Part shown: piece after piece, positions 17,796-27,528 of the stretch
Layout: the number at the start of each line of letters is the position of its first letter
How positions within the stretch are numbered: position 1 is the stretch's first letter
DNA from: Rothia nasimurium
Lineage (GTDB): Bacteria > Actinomycetota > Actinomycetes > Actinomycetales > Micrococcaceae
Direction of reading: 5' to 3'
NCBI RefSeq assembly: GCF_928392795.1
Contig: NZ_CAKMTJ010000001.1
Coordinates: 248,001 to 312,000, forward strand
DNA length: 64,000 nucleotides
Translations under genes and position numbers: made by a program
The notes under the pieces: generated by a model
What the model was told of the DNA's origin: nothing
Seen by the model: only the letters and a program-made list of their open reading frames with translations
Databases searched by the model: none

Positions 17796-18602
17796 ATGAC
17801 GTCCACCCACCCTCTTCTGCCCGATATGCTGACCAGCTGGCGGCAGACCACAGAACTCTTCTTCCCCAGGGTCTGCGCCAGCTGCCAGACCTACGGGCCC
17901 AGCATGCTGGCGTCCGCTGCCCTCTGCCCCCTGTGCGACCGGCTGGTGCGCCTGGCCACCCTCAACCTACAGACCATTACCCTGCCCGGCACGCAGCTGT
18001 CGGTGGTGTCTGCTGGCCGCTACGAGCACGAGCTGGGGCGTTGCGTCCTTGCCTACAAGGACGCCGGCCGCACAGACCTGAGCCCCTACCTCGCTTCGGC
18101 TCTGGCCCGGGCCCTAACCTGCCTGTTAGAGCTGAGCGAGGGCGAGCTGGAGCCCGCAGAACCCATCTATCTGGTTCCCCTGCCATCGAGCAGAGCTTCT
18201 GCCCGACGGCGAGGCTACGCCCCCGCCCCGCTCCTGGCCCGTGCAGTGCTGCCCCTGTTGCGCTCCCCGGTGCCGGTCAAGGTGGCGGACGCGCTCGCCC
18301 AGGTTCCTGCCTGGAAGCGGGGAATGCGCGGTGCCAAAGGTGCCCAAGCCCAGAAAACACTGGGCCTCGAAGAGCGCCACCGGCAGATGCAGGGAAAACT
18401 TACCCTGGGTAAGCCTGCCCTGCACCAGCTGGGGCGTTACTACCGTCTAGAGGGGGCCCGCTGTCTGTTGGTTGACGATGTGTTCACCACCGGAGCCTCC
18501 CTGAGGGAAGGCTACCGGGTGCTGACCAGTCAGGGCGCCACCGTGCTGGGCGGGGCAACGATTGCCTATGTTCCCAAGCGGCAGCCATATAGCACAGGGT
18601 GA
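17796..18602 (+). CDS. comF: ComF-family phosphoribosyltransferase
   Basis: 268 residues. N-terminal zinc-finger-like cysteines (RVCASCQTYG...ALCPLCDRL, C-x2-C twice) precede a phosphoribosyltransferase fold. That fold has PLPSSRASARRRGYAPAPLLARAV and the PRPP loop CLLVDDVFTTGASL near the C-terminus. ComF/GntX proteins are tied to DNA uptake in naturally competent bacteria, where ComF works with the ComFA translocase and PriA-like helicases; the substrate is unknown. In actinobacteria the gene often sits after lpqB, as here, and before the hibernation factor. No other competence gene is in the window. The start is odd because its ribosome site is in a stable stem; the next ATG, at 17826, has no ribosome site either. 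Confidence 0.85.
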   Translation: MTSTHPLLPDMLTSWRQTTELFFPRVCASCQTYGPSMLASAALCPLCDRLVRLATLNLQTITLPGTQLSVVSAGRYEHELGRCVLAYKDAGRTDLSPYLASALARALTCLLELSEGELEPAEPIYLVPLPSSRASARRRGYAPAPLLARAVLPLLRSPVPVKVADALAQVPAWKRGMRGAKGAQAQKTLGLEERHRQMQGKLTLGKPALHQLGRYYRLEGARCLLVDDVFTTGASLREGYRVLTSQGATVLGGATIAYVPKRQPYSTG

Positions 18603-18721
18603 GGTGGGTCACCAAAATATTGAGTCCTTCCTGCGAAAAGAACCGTAAAAGCCTTAAAAAAATGACTTAGGCCACAAAAGGGCGTAGAGTTGCGTTAAGG
18701 AATCCACAAGATAGATTCCCC

Positions 18722-18750
18722 AATACCCGGCAGTCACAGGGTCGGGTATT
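18722..18750 (+). promoter_or_regulatory. Hairpin in the hpf leader
   Basis: AATACCCG pairs perfectly with CGGGTATT over a 13-base loop, 25 bases before the GTG start. An inexact GGAATC...GATTCC pair lies just upstream (about 18700-18718). Possible mRNA stability or stress control element. Confidence 0.4.
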
Positions 18751-18774
18751 CACCCCCTGAGAATGGAGGGAATT

Positions 18775-19422
18775 GTGGAACTCAACATCACCGGCCGCAA
18801 CGTCAAAGTAAGTGAACGTCTGCAGGAACACGTTGAAAGTAAGATCACCAAGTTCGAAGCTCTAGGTGACAACGTAACTGACATCGAAGTCAAGTTCACC
18901 AAGGAAGGCCAAAACGGCCCCGCGGCTATCCGAGTGGAAATCACCGTTATCGGCCGTGGCCCTGTGCTCCGAGCAGAAGCAACCGGTCAAGATAAGTTCG
19001 CAGTTTTCGACGAAACCTATGGAAAGCTCCTAGAACGCCTCCGTCGCGCCCGTGACCGCCGCAAGACCCGTCGCGCAGGGGGCAAGCACCCCGTATCGGT
19101 CTCAGAAGCAACTGGCTCACTGCCCGTTATTAGCGACCAGGTCGCCCTCACCGAAATTCAGACCGAAGACCTACCCGTCGAAGAGGCGGCTTTCGCTGGA
19201 GAATACGACCTACATGAAGAGGCAGACTCACCCATCGAAATCCGTCAGAAGACATTCCCCGCTGATTACCTGACCCCCGAAGAGGCAGTTGACCGCATGG
19301 AACTTGTAGGCCATGACTTCTTCCTCTACGTCGATAAGGCAACCGGATCCCCCGCAGCGGTCTACCGCCGCAAGGGCTGGTCCTACGGCGTCATTACCCT
19401 CGAAGAAGGTACTACCGACTAA
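18775..19422 (+). CDS. hpf: Ribosome hibernation promoting factor, long form
   Basis: 215 residues. I use the GTG at 18775 (GGAGGG four bases upstream; N-terminus MELNITGRNVKVSERLQEHV as in relatives) instead of the ATG at 18763. The N-terminal S30AE domain (about 1-110) binds the 30S decoding site. After a linker, the C-terminal domain (about 155-215, IRQKTFPADYLTPEEAVDRMELVGHDFFLYVDKATGSPAAVYRRKGWSYGVI) drives dimerisation of two 70S ribosomes into inactive 100S particles. Length and both domains fit the long form. It precedes secA, a conserved actinobacterial order, with a hairpin between them. Confidence 0.93.
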   Translation: MELNITGRNVKVSERLQEHVESKITKFEALGDNVTDIEVKFTKEGQNGPAAIRVEITVIGRGPVLRAEATGQDKFAVFDETYGKLLERLRRARDRRKTRRAGGKHPVSVSEATGSLPVISDQVALTEIQTEDLPVEEAAFAGEYDLHEEADSPIEIRQKTFPADYLTPEEAVDRMELVGHDFFLYVDKATGSPAAVYRRKGWSYGVITLEEGTTD

Positions 19423-19443
19423 GGTCGATACCAGCCCGGCCTA

Positions 19444-19491
19444 GGGCCCTCTGCCATACTCCTACCGCAGGTAGGGGAACGCAGGGGGCCC
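19444..19491 (+). terminator. Hairpin after hpf
   Basis: GGGCCCTCTGC pairs with GCAGGGGGCCC (one G-T pair), and an inner CCTACC/GGTAGG stem caps it. No T-run follows. Likely terminates or attenuates hpf mRNA before the secA promoter region (TAGAAT at 19582-19587 is a possible -10 box). Confidence 0.55.
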
Positions 19492-19652
19492 TGCCCTGTG
19501 CCCGGCCCTACCCCTGTGAATCTAAAAGGTAGGCCCGTCAAGCCCACAGGTGAACGGCCCCAGCCCGTTTGCGGACTAAACTAGAATAGAGTGAGCACGG
19601 TGGGCTCACCCTGCCCACCTCCCATACCAAACCAATCAAGGAGCAAACTTCA

Positions 19653-22304
19653 GTGGCATCTCTCTTGGAAAAGCTACTCCGCAGCGGAGACCAAAAAGTC
19701 CTCAAGCAGCTGCGTGCTTACACCGATGCAGTGAACTCACTCGAAGACAGCTTTGTTGCGATGAGCGACGCAGAGCTACGCGCTGAGACCGACGCCTTCC
19801 GCAAGCGCGTTGAGGACGGCGAGTCACTGGACCTTCTGCTCCCCGAAGCTTTTGCTGTGGTCCGCGAAGCCTCTAAGCGTACCCTGGGCAAGCGTCACTA
19901 CGATGTGCAGCTCATGGGCGGTGCTGCCCTGCACCTGGGCAATATTGCTGAAATGAAAACAGGTGAAGGTAAGACCCTGGTCGCTACCGCCCCTGCCTAC
20001 CTCAACGCCCTCTCAGGCAAGGGCGTGCACGTGGTGACCGTGAATGACTATCTGGCTGAATACCAGGCTAACCTCATGGGCCGCGTCTTCCGTTTCCTGG
20101 GCATGGAATCTGGCGTCATCTTGGCTAACCAGACCCCCGACGTCCGCCGTAAGCAGTACCAAGCGGACATCACCTACGGAACCAACAACGAATTCGGCTT
20201 CGACTACCTGCGTGACAACATGGCCTGGACCAAAGAGGAACAGGTGCAGCGCGGGCACAACTTTGCCATCGTCGATGAGGTCGACTCTATTCTGATTGAC
20301 GAAGCCCGTACCCCGCTGATTATCTCTGGCCCCGCCATGGGCGAAGCCAACCGCTGGTACGGCGAATTCGCCCGTATCGCCCGCACCCTGGTAGCCGGTG
20401 AAGACTACGAAGTCGATGAAAAGAAGCGCACCGTGGGTGTGCTCGAATCGGGTATCGATAAGGTTGAAGACCACCTGGGTATCGATAACCTCTACGAGTC
20501 ACAGAACACCCCCCTGATTGGCTTCCTCAACAACGCTATTAAGGCCAAGGAACTCTTCAAGGGCAACAAGGACTACGTCGTGATGAACGGCGAAGTCATG
20601 ATTGTCGATGAGCACACCGGCCGTATTCTGGCGGGCCGCCGCTACAATGACGGCATCCACCAGGCTATTGAGGCCAAGGAAGAGGTCGAGGTCAAGCCTG
20701 AAAACCAGACCATGGCGACCGTGACCCTGCAGAACTACTTCCGCATGTACGACAAGCTCTCGGGCATGACCGGTACCGCTGAGACCGAGGCTGCCGAGTT
20801 CATGAACACCTACGAGCTGGGCGTCGTGCCGATTCCGACCAACAAGGAAAAGAAGCGCATCGACCAGCCCGATAAGGTCTACAAGAACGAGATCGCCAAG
20901 TTCAACGCGGTGGTCAAAGATATCGAAGAGCGCCACGCTACCGGCCAGCCCGTGCTGGTAGGTACCACCAGCGTCGAGAAGTCTGAGTACCTGTCTAAGC
21001 TGCTGGTTAAGGCCGGTATTCGACACGAGGTGCTCAACGCGAAGAACAATGCCCGTGAGGCTGCCATCGTGGCCCAGGCTGGCCGCAAGGGTGCCGTCAC
21101 CGTGGCAACCAATATGGCAGGCCGCGGTACCGACATTATGCTCGGCGGCAACCCCGAGTTCGAGGCCGTTGAGACCATGAAGACCCTGGGTCTTGACCCC
21201 AATGAGAAGCCCGAAGAGTACGAGGCTAAGTGGCCCGAGGTACTCGCTGCGGCAGAGCAGGCCTCTGCTGCTGAGCACGAAGAGGTCAAAGAACTGGGTG
21301 GCCTCTACGTGCTGGGTACCGAGCGACACGAATCCCGCCGCATTGATAACCAGCTGCGCGGACGTTCGGGCCGCCAGGGCGACCCCGGCGAGTCCCGTTT
21401 CTACCTGTCACTGTCTGACGACCTGATGCGCCTCTTCAACGGCCAGGCAGCTGCCCGCCTGATGGCCGGTGCCCCCGACGATACCGCCCTGGAAGCTAAG
21501 ATTGTTTCCCGCGTGATCGCCAACGCCCAGGGCCAGGTTGAAGCCCGCAACGCTGAGCAGCGCAAGAACGTGCTCAAGTATGACGATGTGCTCAACCGCC
21601 AGCGCGAGGCCATGTACAAGGACCGCGCCCAGATTCTGGCAGGCGATGACCTCAAGGAACAGATTGCCAAGTTCCGCACCGAGGTCATTACCTCAGCAAT
21701 CGATGCCCAGGTAGGCGAAGGTCACGCCGAGGACTGGGACTTTGAGAAGCTCTGGGAGAACCTGCGCACCATCTTCCCGGTTACCATTACCCCCGAAGAT
21801 CTGGCTGAAGAAGCGGGCGACAAGACCAAGGTCACCCGCGACCAGATCGTCAAGGAAGTGCTGGCCGACGCTGAGATGCAGTACGGCGAGCGTGAAGAGT
21901 CCGTGGGTGAGGACGCCATGCGCGAGATTGAGCGCCGCGTGGTGCTCTCGGTCATCGGTAAGCGCTGGCCCGAGCACCTCTACGAGATGGACTACCTCAA
22001 GGAAGGTATCGGCCTGCGTGCTATGGCCCAGCGTGACCCCCTGGTGGAATACCAGCGTGAGGGTTATGCCCTCTACCAGAGCATGATGGGCGGTATTCGT
22101 GAGGAGACCGTGTCGATGCTCTACAGCGTGGACCTGTCGAAGCAGCGTACCCAGCAGTCGAAGATTCAGCTGAAGATTCCCGCGCAGCCTAAGTTCCTGC
22201 AGTACTCAGCTCCCTCTGAGTCCGGTAAGACCGAGGTGCATACTGAGGCCGTGAACGACCGCAGCAACGAGCAGATTTCGATTCTGAACCAGCGCAAGAA
22301 GTAG
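19653..22304 (+). CDS. secA: Preprotein translocase ATPase SecA (SecA1)
   Basis: 883 residues from a GTG start. The motor of the Sec export pathway: it binds preproteins and SecYEG and pushes chains through using ATP. Walker A is MKTGEGKT with Lys107, and [15 protein letters not shown] carries the DEAD-like Walker [16 protein letters not shown] ([17 protein letters not shown]) and [13 protein letters not shown] are the C-terminal helicase motifs. The cross-linking, scaffold and two-helix-finger regions follow. The C-terminus ends NQRKK and lacks the SecB/zinc-binding Cys tail found in proteobacteria, normal for actinobacterial SecA1. Separate transcript with a strong bidirectional terminator after it. 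Confidence 0.97.
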   Translation: MASLLEKLLRSGDQKVLKQLRAYTDAVNSLEDSFVAMSDAELRAETDAFRKRVEDGESLDLLLPEAFAVVREASKRTLGKRHYDVQLMGGAALHLGNIAEMKTGEGKTLVATAPAYLNALSGKGVHVVTVNDYLAEYQANLMGRVFRFLGMESGVILANQTPDVRRKQYQADITYGTNNEFGFDYLRDNMAWTKEEQVQRGHNFAIVDEVDSILIDEARTPLIISGPAMGEANRWYGEFARIARTLVAGEDYEVDEKKRTVGVLESGIDKVEDHLGIDNLYESQNTPLIGFLNNAIKAKELFKGNKDYVVMNGEVMIVDEHTGRILAGRRYNDGIHQAIEAKEEVEVKPENQTMATVTLQNYFRMYDKLSGMTGTAETEAAEFMNTYELGVVPIPTNKEKKRIDQPDKVYKNEIAKFNAVVKDIEERHATGQPVLVGTTSVEKSEYLSKLLVKAGIRHEVLNAKNNAREAAIVAQAGRKGAVTVATNMAGRGTDIMLGGNPEFEAVETMKTLGLDPNEKPEEYEAKWPEVLAAAEQASAAEHEEVKELGGLYVLGTERHESRRIDNQLRGRSGRQGDPGESRFYLSLSDDLMRLFNGQAAARLMAGAPDDTALEAKIVSRVIANAQGQVEARNAEQRKNVLKYDDVLNRQREAMYKDRAQILAGDDLKEQIAKFRTEVITSAIDAQVGEGHAEDWDFEKLWENLRTIFPVTITPEDLAEEAGDKTKVTRDQIVKEVLADAEMQYGEREESVGEDAMREIERRVVLSVIGKRWPEHLYEMDYLKEGIGLRAMAQRDPLVEYQREGYALYQSMMGGIREETVSMLYSVDLSKQRTQQSKIQLKIPAQPKFLQYSAPSESGKTEVHTEAVNDRSNEQISILNQRKK

Positions 22305-22329
22305 TTCAGCACAAGAAATCGCTCAGACC

Positions 22330-22367
22330 AAAGGCCCCGAATCCTTGATGTAGGATTCGGGGCCTTT
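22330..22367. terminator. Bidirectional terminator between secA and hisN
   Basis: A 15-bp stem AAAGGCCCCGAATCC and its complement with an 8-base loop; A-rich on one side and T-rich on the other, so it serves both converging genes. Confidence 0.85.
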
Positions 22368-22413
22368 GCTGTCACTAGAGGTTTTGCCCGGTGTGCCTTG
22401 GGGCGCTCTAGCT

Positions 22414-23214
22414 TTAGAGGGTCTTATCGGTTCCCAGGTAGGAAAGGACGGCCTCGTGCAGGTGGCCGTTGGTGGCTAGGGCGTTGCTGCCGTGGGGGCC
22501 GTCCGCCCCAGCCAGGGAGGTGAAGCGTCCGCCTGCTTCGGTCACGATGGGAACCAGGGCGGCCATATCGTAAAGGCCGAGTTCGGGCTCGGCAGCGGCG
22601 TCGACGACGCCCTCTGCCACCATCATGTAGGACCAGAAATCGCCGTAGGCTCGGGTGCGCCAGACGGTGTCGGTCAGGTCGATGAAGTTATCGCGCAGGC
22701 CCAAATCGCGCCAGCCGGTGAGGGAGGAGTAGGAGAGGGACGCGTCCTCGAGCTGGGCGACAGAGGAGACCGAGATGCGGGTAGCCTTGGCGAGGGAGCG
22801 GCCGGTGTAGGCGCCGGTGCCTTCGGCTGCCCACCAGCGGCGCTGGAGGGCAGGGGCCGAGACGACGCCGACGACGGGCTTGCCGTGGTCGAGCAGGGCG
22901 ATGAGGGTAGCCCAGACGGGCACTCCGCGCACGAAGTTCTTGGTGCCGTCGATGGGGTCGATGACCCACTGGCGGGGGAAAGACCCGGTTTCCCCGAATT
23001 CTTCACCCAGCACTGAGTCACGGGTGCGGACGCGGGAGAGCTGGGAACGGATGAGCTGCTCGGCTTCGCGGTCGGCGTCGGTGACGGGGGTGAGGTCGGG
23101 TTTTGTGTCGACGGCGAAATCGTGGGAGGTGAACTTGGCCAGGGTGAGGCGGTCTACCGCATCAGCCATGATGTGGGCCAGGCGCAGGTCGTCGGTGTAG
23201 TTAGTCATGGTCAT
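22414..23214 (-). CDS. hisN: Histidinol-phosphatase, inositol monophosphatase family
   Basis: 266 residues. Mg-dependent phosphatase that releases phosphate from histidinol phosphate, the penultimate step of histidine synthesis in actinobacteria. Metal ligands are seen in GEEFGE (Glu) and [15 protein letters not shown] (the D-P-I-D-G-T signature), and the second signature is [39 protein letters not shown] also matches HisN-type enzymes better than general inositol phosphatases. AAGG lies before the ATG at 23214. It ends 12 bases before rsgA begins its last codon on the same strand, so aroA-rsgA-hisN is probably one transcript. Confidence 0.88.
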   Translation of the reverse strand: MTMTNYTDDLRLAHIMADAVDRLTLAKFTSHDFAVDTKPDLTPVTDADREAEQLIRSQLSRVRTRDSVLGEEFGETGSFPRQWVIDPIDGTKNFVRGVPVWATLIALLDHGKPVVGVVSAPALQRRWWAAEGTGAYTGRSLAKATRISVSSVAQLEDASLSYSSLTGWRDLGLRDNFIDLTDTVWRTRAYGDFWSYMMVAEGVVDAAAEPELGLYDMAALVPIVTEAGGRFTSLAGADGPHGSNALATNGHLHEAVLSYLGTDKTL

Positions 23215-23226
23215 TTGCCTTGGGGT

Positions 23227-24315
23227 TTAGAGGTCTACGACGCCGAGTTCTTTCTCGGTGTCGCCGGTTTCTTCATCGACGCGCAGGAGCTTGCGCAGGG
23301 AGTCCAGGCGTTCGGAGCCTGCCGGGCCTGCTTGGCCTGCTTCTACGTAGGCTGACAGCCCGCAGTCGGGGGCGGACGCCGAGTGGGTACAGCCCTTAGG
23401 GCAGTTGGCTGAGCCCGGGGCAAGGTCGGTGAAGGAGGCGACCAGGGTGTCGGGTTCGACGTGGGCTAGACCGAAGGAACGGATACCGGGGGTGTCGATA
23501 ATCCAGGTGCCGGGGGCTGACTTCTGGGGCTGGAGGGCCAGGGCTGAGGACGAGGTGTGGCGGCCGCGCCCGGTCACGGCATTCACATGCCCCGTGGCGC
23601 GTTCTGCCCCGGTCAGGGCGTTGACCAGGGTTGATTTGCCCACACCGGAGTGGCCCAGGAGCACAGAGACCGAGCCATCGAGATACTCAGAAAGCTGCTC
23701 AACCAGGGTGGTGTCGAGCCCCTCGGAGCCTTCCTCGCTGGGAGCGCGGCCGTCCTTGGACTTAGACAGCAGGATGGTGAGCTCAACGTCCCGGTAGTAG
23801 TCCAGCAACCATTGCGGGTGTTTGAGGTCGGTCTTGGTGATGCAGAGAATGGGGGTGAGCCCTGCGTCGAAGGCGGCTGCTAGGGACCGGTCGATAAAGC
23901 CGGTGCGGGGCTCGGGGTTTTCTGCGGCGACCACGATCACCAGGTTGTCGGCGTTGGCAACGACGACACGCTCGACGGGGTCAGTATCGTCGGCGCTGCG
24001 GCGTAGCAGGTTGGTGCGCTCTTCAATCCGGACGAGGCGGGCTAGAGTATCGGGCTTGCCGCTGGTATCACCCACGAGGGCAACCTTGTCGCCCACCACG
24101 ATGGGGGAGCGGCGCAGCTCGCGGGCGCGTACGGCGGTGACAACCCGTTCGCTGCTCTTGCCCTCATCGAGGATGGCGGTGTAGCGGCCCCTGTCTACGG
24201 TGATGATGCGGCCGATTTCGGCGTCCTTGTGGGCAGGGCGGTCCTTGGTGCGGGGGCGAGAGCCCTTCTTGTTGGGGCGGACGCGCACATCGCTTTCATC
24301 CCAGGATCGGCGCAT
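23227..24315 (-). CDS. rsgA: Small ribosomal subunit maturation GTPase RsgA
   Basis: 362 residues. The frame is open upstream, but the ATG at 24315 shares its first base with the stop of aroA (TAATG), giving MRRSWDESDVRVRPNKKGSRPRT, the usual basic N-terminus. RsgA helps late 30S maturation. The domains are an OB fold (GRIITVDRGRYTAIL...VGDKVALVG), then a circularly permuted GTPase with NKxD-type ITKTDL before the P-loop GHSGVGKST and G3 DTPGIRSF, then a zinc finger (CPKGCTHSASAPDCGL). All parts are intact. Translation is likely coupled to aroA. Confidence 0.93.
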   Translation of the reverse strand: MRRSWDESDVRVRPNKKGSRPRTKDRPAHKDAEIGRIITVDRGRYTAILDEGKSSERVVTAVRARELRRSPIVVGDKVALVGDTSGKPDTLARLVRIEERTNLLRRSADDTDPVERVVVANADNLVIVVAAENPEPRTGFIDRSLAAAFDAGLTPILCITKTDLKHPQWLLDYYRDVELTILLSKSKDGRAPSEEGSEGLDTTLVEQLSEYLDGSVSVLLGHSGVGKSTLVNALTGAERATGHVNAVTGRGRHTSSSALALQPQKSAPGTWIIDTPGIRSFGLAHVEPDTLVASFTDLAPGSANCPKGCTHSASAPDCGLSAYVEAGQAGPAGSERLDSLRKLLRVDEETGDTEKELGVVDL

Positions 24316-25682
24316 TAGGCGGCACCTGCCTGCCACTGGTCCAGCATGTTCTGCCACAGCCCAGTGAAGTTGGGCAGGGTCTTGGAGGTGGTCTCGACGT
24401 TCTCAACCACGATGCCCGGTACCACCAGCCCCATCACGGCAGCGGCGGTTGCCATGCGGTGGTCGGCATAGGTATGCATGAGGGCCCCGTGAGCTACGGG
24501 GGCGGTGACGCGAATACCGTCCGCAGTTTCTTCGGCTGAACCGCCCAGGCGGTTAATCTCGGCGGTCAGGGCGGCAAGCCGGTCGGTTTCATGGCCGCGC
24601 AGGTGGGCGATACCGGAAAGGACGCTGGTCGCCGGCGAGAGAGCGATGAGGGCAGCAACGGTGGGGGCTAGCTCACCGGCCTCGGCTAAATCGAGCTGAA
24701 CACCGGGCAGGCCGGACGCCACGCCGCCGGCAGGGCCGGTGACGGTCAGGTTCCCGTCGGTTAGCTCTACCCGGGCCCCAAAGAGGGGCAGAATCTTCCG
24801 CCAGTGGTCCCCACCCTGGGTAGTGGACTCAGGCCAGCGCGGAACCGTTACCGAGGCCCCGGTGGCTACCGCAGCAACCAGGAAGGGCCCAGCATTCGAC
24901 AGGTCGGGCTCAACGGTGACTTCAAAGCCGGGGAAGCCACCGGGGGCAACTGTCCAGGTATCGGTGCCGTTGAAGTCGACGCTAATACCGAGCTCACGCA
25001 TAGTCTCAACGGTCATCTCAATGTGGGGCATCGAAGGGACCGGGCCACCCTCGTGCCGCAGTACCAGACCCCGCTCAAAACGGCAGGCAGCCAGCAGTAG
25101 GGCAGAGACAAACTGGGAAGAACCCGAAGCGTCAATGGTCAGCTCGGGCACCTGCACCGAACCGGCAGAAACGACCGTGAAGGGCAGGGAGCCACGACCG
25201 GCGTCCTCAACCTCAACCCCCAGGCCCCGCAGGGCCTCAATCACAGGCAGCATGGGGCGAACCCGCGCATGCTCATCGCCATCGAAATGGAAAGTACCGG
25301 GCAGCAGGGCAGCTACCGGGGGCACAAAACGCATCACAGTACCCGCCAATCCCACATCAATGGAGCCCTCACGGGCAACGGTCGCAGAAAAATCTAGGGG
25401 AGTCACCCGCAGGTCAGGGCCAAAGGCACTACCGGTTTCAATCTCTTCAAAACGGGCACCCAGAGCAGTCAACGCAGCCACCATCAGCTGCGAATCGCGC
25501 GAATGCAGGGGAGCATGAATCACCGAGGGGCTATCGGCTAAAGCCGCCAGCAGCAGGTAACGATTGGTGAGCGACTTAGACCCGGGAATCTCCACCCGGG
25601 CATGGGCACCGCCGGGCACCGTAACGGTGGGCGCTAGCCAGTCTCCAACGGCAACTAGGGGCTGCTTGGTCGCATCAACCAC
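24315..25682 (-). CDS. aroA: 3-phosphoshikimate 1-carboxyvinyltransferase (EPSP synthase)
   Basis: 455 residues from a GTG start. Transfers the enolpyruvyl group of PEP to shikimate 3-phosphate, the sixth shikimate step, feeding the chorismate used by the mutase elsewhere in the window. Signatures are PGSKSLTNRYLLLAALAD near the N-terminus, VGLAGTVMRFVPPVAAL, DASGSSQFVSALLLAA and HLRGHETDRLAAL, then DHRMATAAAVMGLVVPG. The PEP-site motif reads GLAGT-V-MRF where many enzymes have NAGTAMR, as in other actinobacterial forms. First gene of the aroA-rsgA-hisN unit. Confidence 0.95.
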   Translation of the reverse strand: MVDATKQPLVAVGDWLAPTVTVPGGAHARVEIPGSKSLTNRYLLLAALADSPSVIHAPLHSRDSQLMVAALTALGARFEEIETGSAFGPDLRVTPLDFSATVAREGSIDVGLAGTVMRFVPPVAALLPGTFHFDGDEHARVRPMLPVIEALRGLGVEVEDAGRGSLPFTVVSAGSVQVPELTIDASGSSQFVSALLLAACRFERGLVLRHEGGPVPSMPHIEMTVETMRELGISVDFNGTDTWTVAPGGFPGFEVTVEPDLSNAGPFLVAAVATGASVTVPRWPESTTQGGDHWRKILPLFGARVELTDGNLTVTGPAGGVASGLPGVQLDLAEAGELAPTVAALIALSPATSVLSGIAHLRGHETDRLAALTAEINRLGGSAEETADGIRVTAPVAHGALMHTYADHRMATAAAVMGLVVPGIVVENVETTSKTLPNFTGLWQNMLDQWQAGAA

Positions 25683-25758
25683 AAATAAAACCTACTTCGG
25701 AATCAGTTATTACGGCGTACTCCCTCCCTATTTTAGGTGGGCGGGGCAGCAAACAAGA

Positions 25759-25787
25759 AAACCCCGCACCGAAATAGCGCGGGGTTT
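25759..25787. terminator. Hairpin between the DoxX gene and aroA
   Basis: AAACCCCGC pairs with GCGGGGTTT over an 11-base loop. On the minus strand it ends the DoxX gene, with TTTCTTG following. Confidence 0.75.
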
Positions 25788-25827
25788 ATCGAAAGTTCAC
25801 GGGGTCTTACACCCGGTAGGGGCCAGC

Positions 25828-26358
25828 TTAGGCGAAGAGGTCCTCAACCTTTTTCTGGGCGTCAGAAGCGGCGTCCTGAACATCGGATGCCAGCTGGTGG
25901 GACTTCTTAGCTACCTGATCACCCAGCTTGGAAGCTCGCCAGGCCAGTGAGGGGTTACCGTCGGTATCAACAGCTGAGATAGCAATAGCGCCCAACAGGG
26001 AGCCATTGAGCACAGCAGCATTGCGGCGGGCAGTCTTCTCTTCCTTAGTCTCAGCCTCGGTAGCGCGGTACTCAACGTAAGAGTTAATAGCACCGGTAGC
26101 CAGCAGGACGCTCGCAGAAAGACGAGGCAGCTTACCCAGGGCAAAGAGGGCACCGGCAGCTACCTGAGAGCCAGCCAAAGCCTGACCCACCAGCTTCTCC
26201 TGGCCGCGCAGCACAGAAAGCTGAGGGGCAGAAGTAGCAGCTAGGTTAACCACCTTAGCCAGGTGCTTGGACGATTCGGGGTCACGCAGACGGTCAACAC
26301 CCGAGATAATAAAGCTTGAAGCCAGCAGAGGGCGAGCAAAACGGCGAACCAAAGACAT
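25828..26358 (-). CDS. DoxX-family membrane protein
   Basis: 176 residues from the ATG at 26358, which has a near-perfect AAGGAGGA site; the frame extends upstream but that site decides the start. DoxX-like beginning (RFARPLLASSFIISGVDRLRDPESS) and three to four membrane segments (PLLASSFIISGV, VGQALAGSQVAAGALFALG, LSASVLLATGAIN, AAVLNGSLLGAIAISAV). A C-terminal amphipathic, Ala/Lys/Asp-rich helix (VAKKSHQLASDVQDAASDAQKKVEDLFA) is more like apolipoprotein or stress proteins than DoxX proper. In mycobacteria DoxX works with SodA and SseA in oxidative stress. Its place next to sigH fits, but membership of that regulon is inference. Confidence 0.75.
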   Translation of the reverse strand: MSLVRRFARPLLASSFIISGVDRLRDPESSKHLAKVVNLAATSAPQLSVLRGQEKLVGQALAGSQVAAGALFALGKLPRLSASVLLATGAINSYVEYRATEAETKEEKTARRNAAVLNGSLLGAIAISAVDTDGNPSLAWRASKLGDQVAKKSHQLASDVQDAASDAQKKVEDLFA

Positions 26359-26815
26359 GAGTTCCTCCTTCACGGGGTGCGAGGCCCCTTTGCGGTGTAT
26401 CACAGATACCTAACACTACTAAGCATACATATAGACCGGCGGGTTCAGCCACTTTATTGCACCACTAGCGCAAAATTACTCTGGTGCTGGGGAATAAACT
26501 CGCCTCTCTGTCGTTACACATGACGAGATTTGTTCAAGGTTTCGCAGGCTCACGCTGGATGGAGCCCAGCAGATTCCGAGCGCGCGAGGAAACAAATCTG
26601 CGGGCGCAATAGGCGCAAGCCTGACCCTCACGCCCCGCCTAACGGCGGATTCCGTTCGCTCTTGTGTGCTCGCGCGCTCGCACCCGCTCACTTCATCGAG
26701 CCAACAGCTTCGCTGTGAGCCTGTTCAACCAGTACAGGCTTCGTTGTACTCGGCGCGTAGCTGCGTCCATTGGCAGGTACAGTAAGACAAAAGACCACAG
26801 CACACCTGGAGGGAA
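26359..26815. other. 457-base gap upstream of sigH with hairpins
   Basis: No gene is supported; the reading frame across 26530-26718 has no ribosome site. The stretch holds a SigR-type promoter (26491-26515) and several small stem-loops, for example ACAG-CTTCG-CTGT near 26704 and GTACA/TGTAC near 26733. This leaves a structured 5' leader of about 290 bases before the sigma factor gene. An in-frame TAA at 26783-26785 rules out a long N-terminal isoform. Confidence 0.5.
26491..26515 (+). promoter_or_regulatory. SigR/SigH-type promoter of sigH
   Basis: GGAAT (26491-26495), 17 bases, then GTT (26513-26515), preceded by GG. This matches the consensus GGAAT-N17/18-GTT used by sigma-R/SigH in Streptomyces and mycobacteria, and suggests autoregulation under thiol stress. 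It lies about 300 bases from the start codon, so it could instead be a chance match. Confidence 0.55.
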
Positions 26816-27514
26816 ATGACAGCCACGCCCCCGGCCCCCAGCACTGAACCTGCGCCGACCACCGACGTCCTCGCCCCCGAAGGCAACGAACCCGATGTGC
26901 GCTCCCGCGAAACCGACGCCGAGCGCAAAGCCCGTTTCGAACGAGAAGCCCTACTATACGTAGACCAGCTCTACGCCGCCGCCCTGCGCATGGCCCGCAA
27001 CCCGCAGGACGCCGAAGACCTCGTCCAAGAGGCCTACATGAAAGCCTTCTCCGCCTTCCACCAGTACAAGCCCGGAACCAACCTCAAAGCCTGGCTCTAC
27101 CGGATCCTCACCAACACCTACATCAACGTCTACCGCAAACGCCAACGCGAGCCCTACCAGGCCAACACCGACACCGTCGAAGACTGGCAGCTAGCCCAGG
27201 CTGGAGCTCACGACTCCAAGGGCCTACCCTCTGCGGAAAACGAAGCCCTTGCCCACCTGCCCGACAGCGACATCAAAGAGGCCCTGCAGTCCATCCCCGA
27301 AGACTTCCGCATGGCCGTCTACTACTCCGATGTCGAAGGGTTCTCCTACAAAGAGATTTCCGAAATCATGGACACCCCCATCGGCACCGTCATGTCCCGC
27401 CTGCACCGCGGCCGCAAACTGCTCAGAGACAAACTCACCGACTACGCCGCCGAGCGCGGCATCAAAACCACGACCACCGGCAAAGCCGGCGCCCGCCAAA
27501 CCGCTAGGGCCTAA
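26816..27514 (+). CDS. sigH: RNA polymerase sigma factor SigH/SigR (ECF, thiol-oxidative stress)
   Basis: 232 residues from the ATG at 26816 with GGAGGG upstream. Region 2 (about 40-110) includes [58 protein letters not shown]; region 4 (about 155-215) includes [60 protein letters not shown]. The DTVEDW...LPSAENEAL linker is typical of the SigR/SigH/RpoE group. It drives transcription of thioredoxin, mycothiol and proteolysis genes when disulfide stress inactivates the anti-sigma factor encoded 14 bases downstream. The N-terminal 35 residues are a Pro/Thr-rich extension. Confidence 0.94.
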   Translation: MTATPPAPSTEPAPTTDVLAPEGNEPDVRSRETDAERKARFEREALLYVDQLYAAALRMARNPQDAEDLVQEAYMKAFSAFHQYKPGTNLKAWLYRILTNTYINVYRKRQREPYQANTDTVEDWQLAQAGAHDSKGLPSAENEALAHLPDSDIKEALQSIPEDFRMAVYYSDVEGFSYKEISEIMDTPIGTVMSRLHRGRKLLRDKLTDYAAERGIKTTTTGKAGARQTARA

Positions 27515-27528
27515 GAAAGGAGCCACCA

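Noticed and set aside
26530..26718. 62-codon frame upstream of sigH
   Set aside because: No ribosome site, Arg/Ala/Pro pattern expected from GC-rich non-coding sequence, and it overlaps the structured leader.
26519..26816. Extended N-terminal isoform of the sigma factor, as in Streptomyces sigma-R'
   Set aside because: An in-frame TAA at 26783-26785 blocks it.
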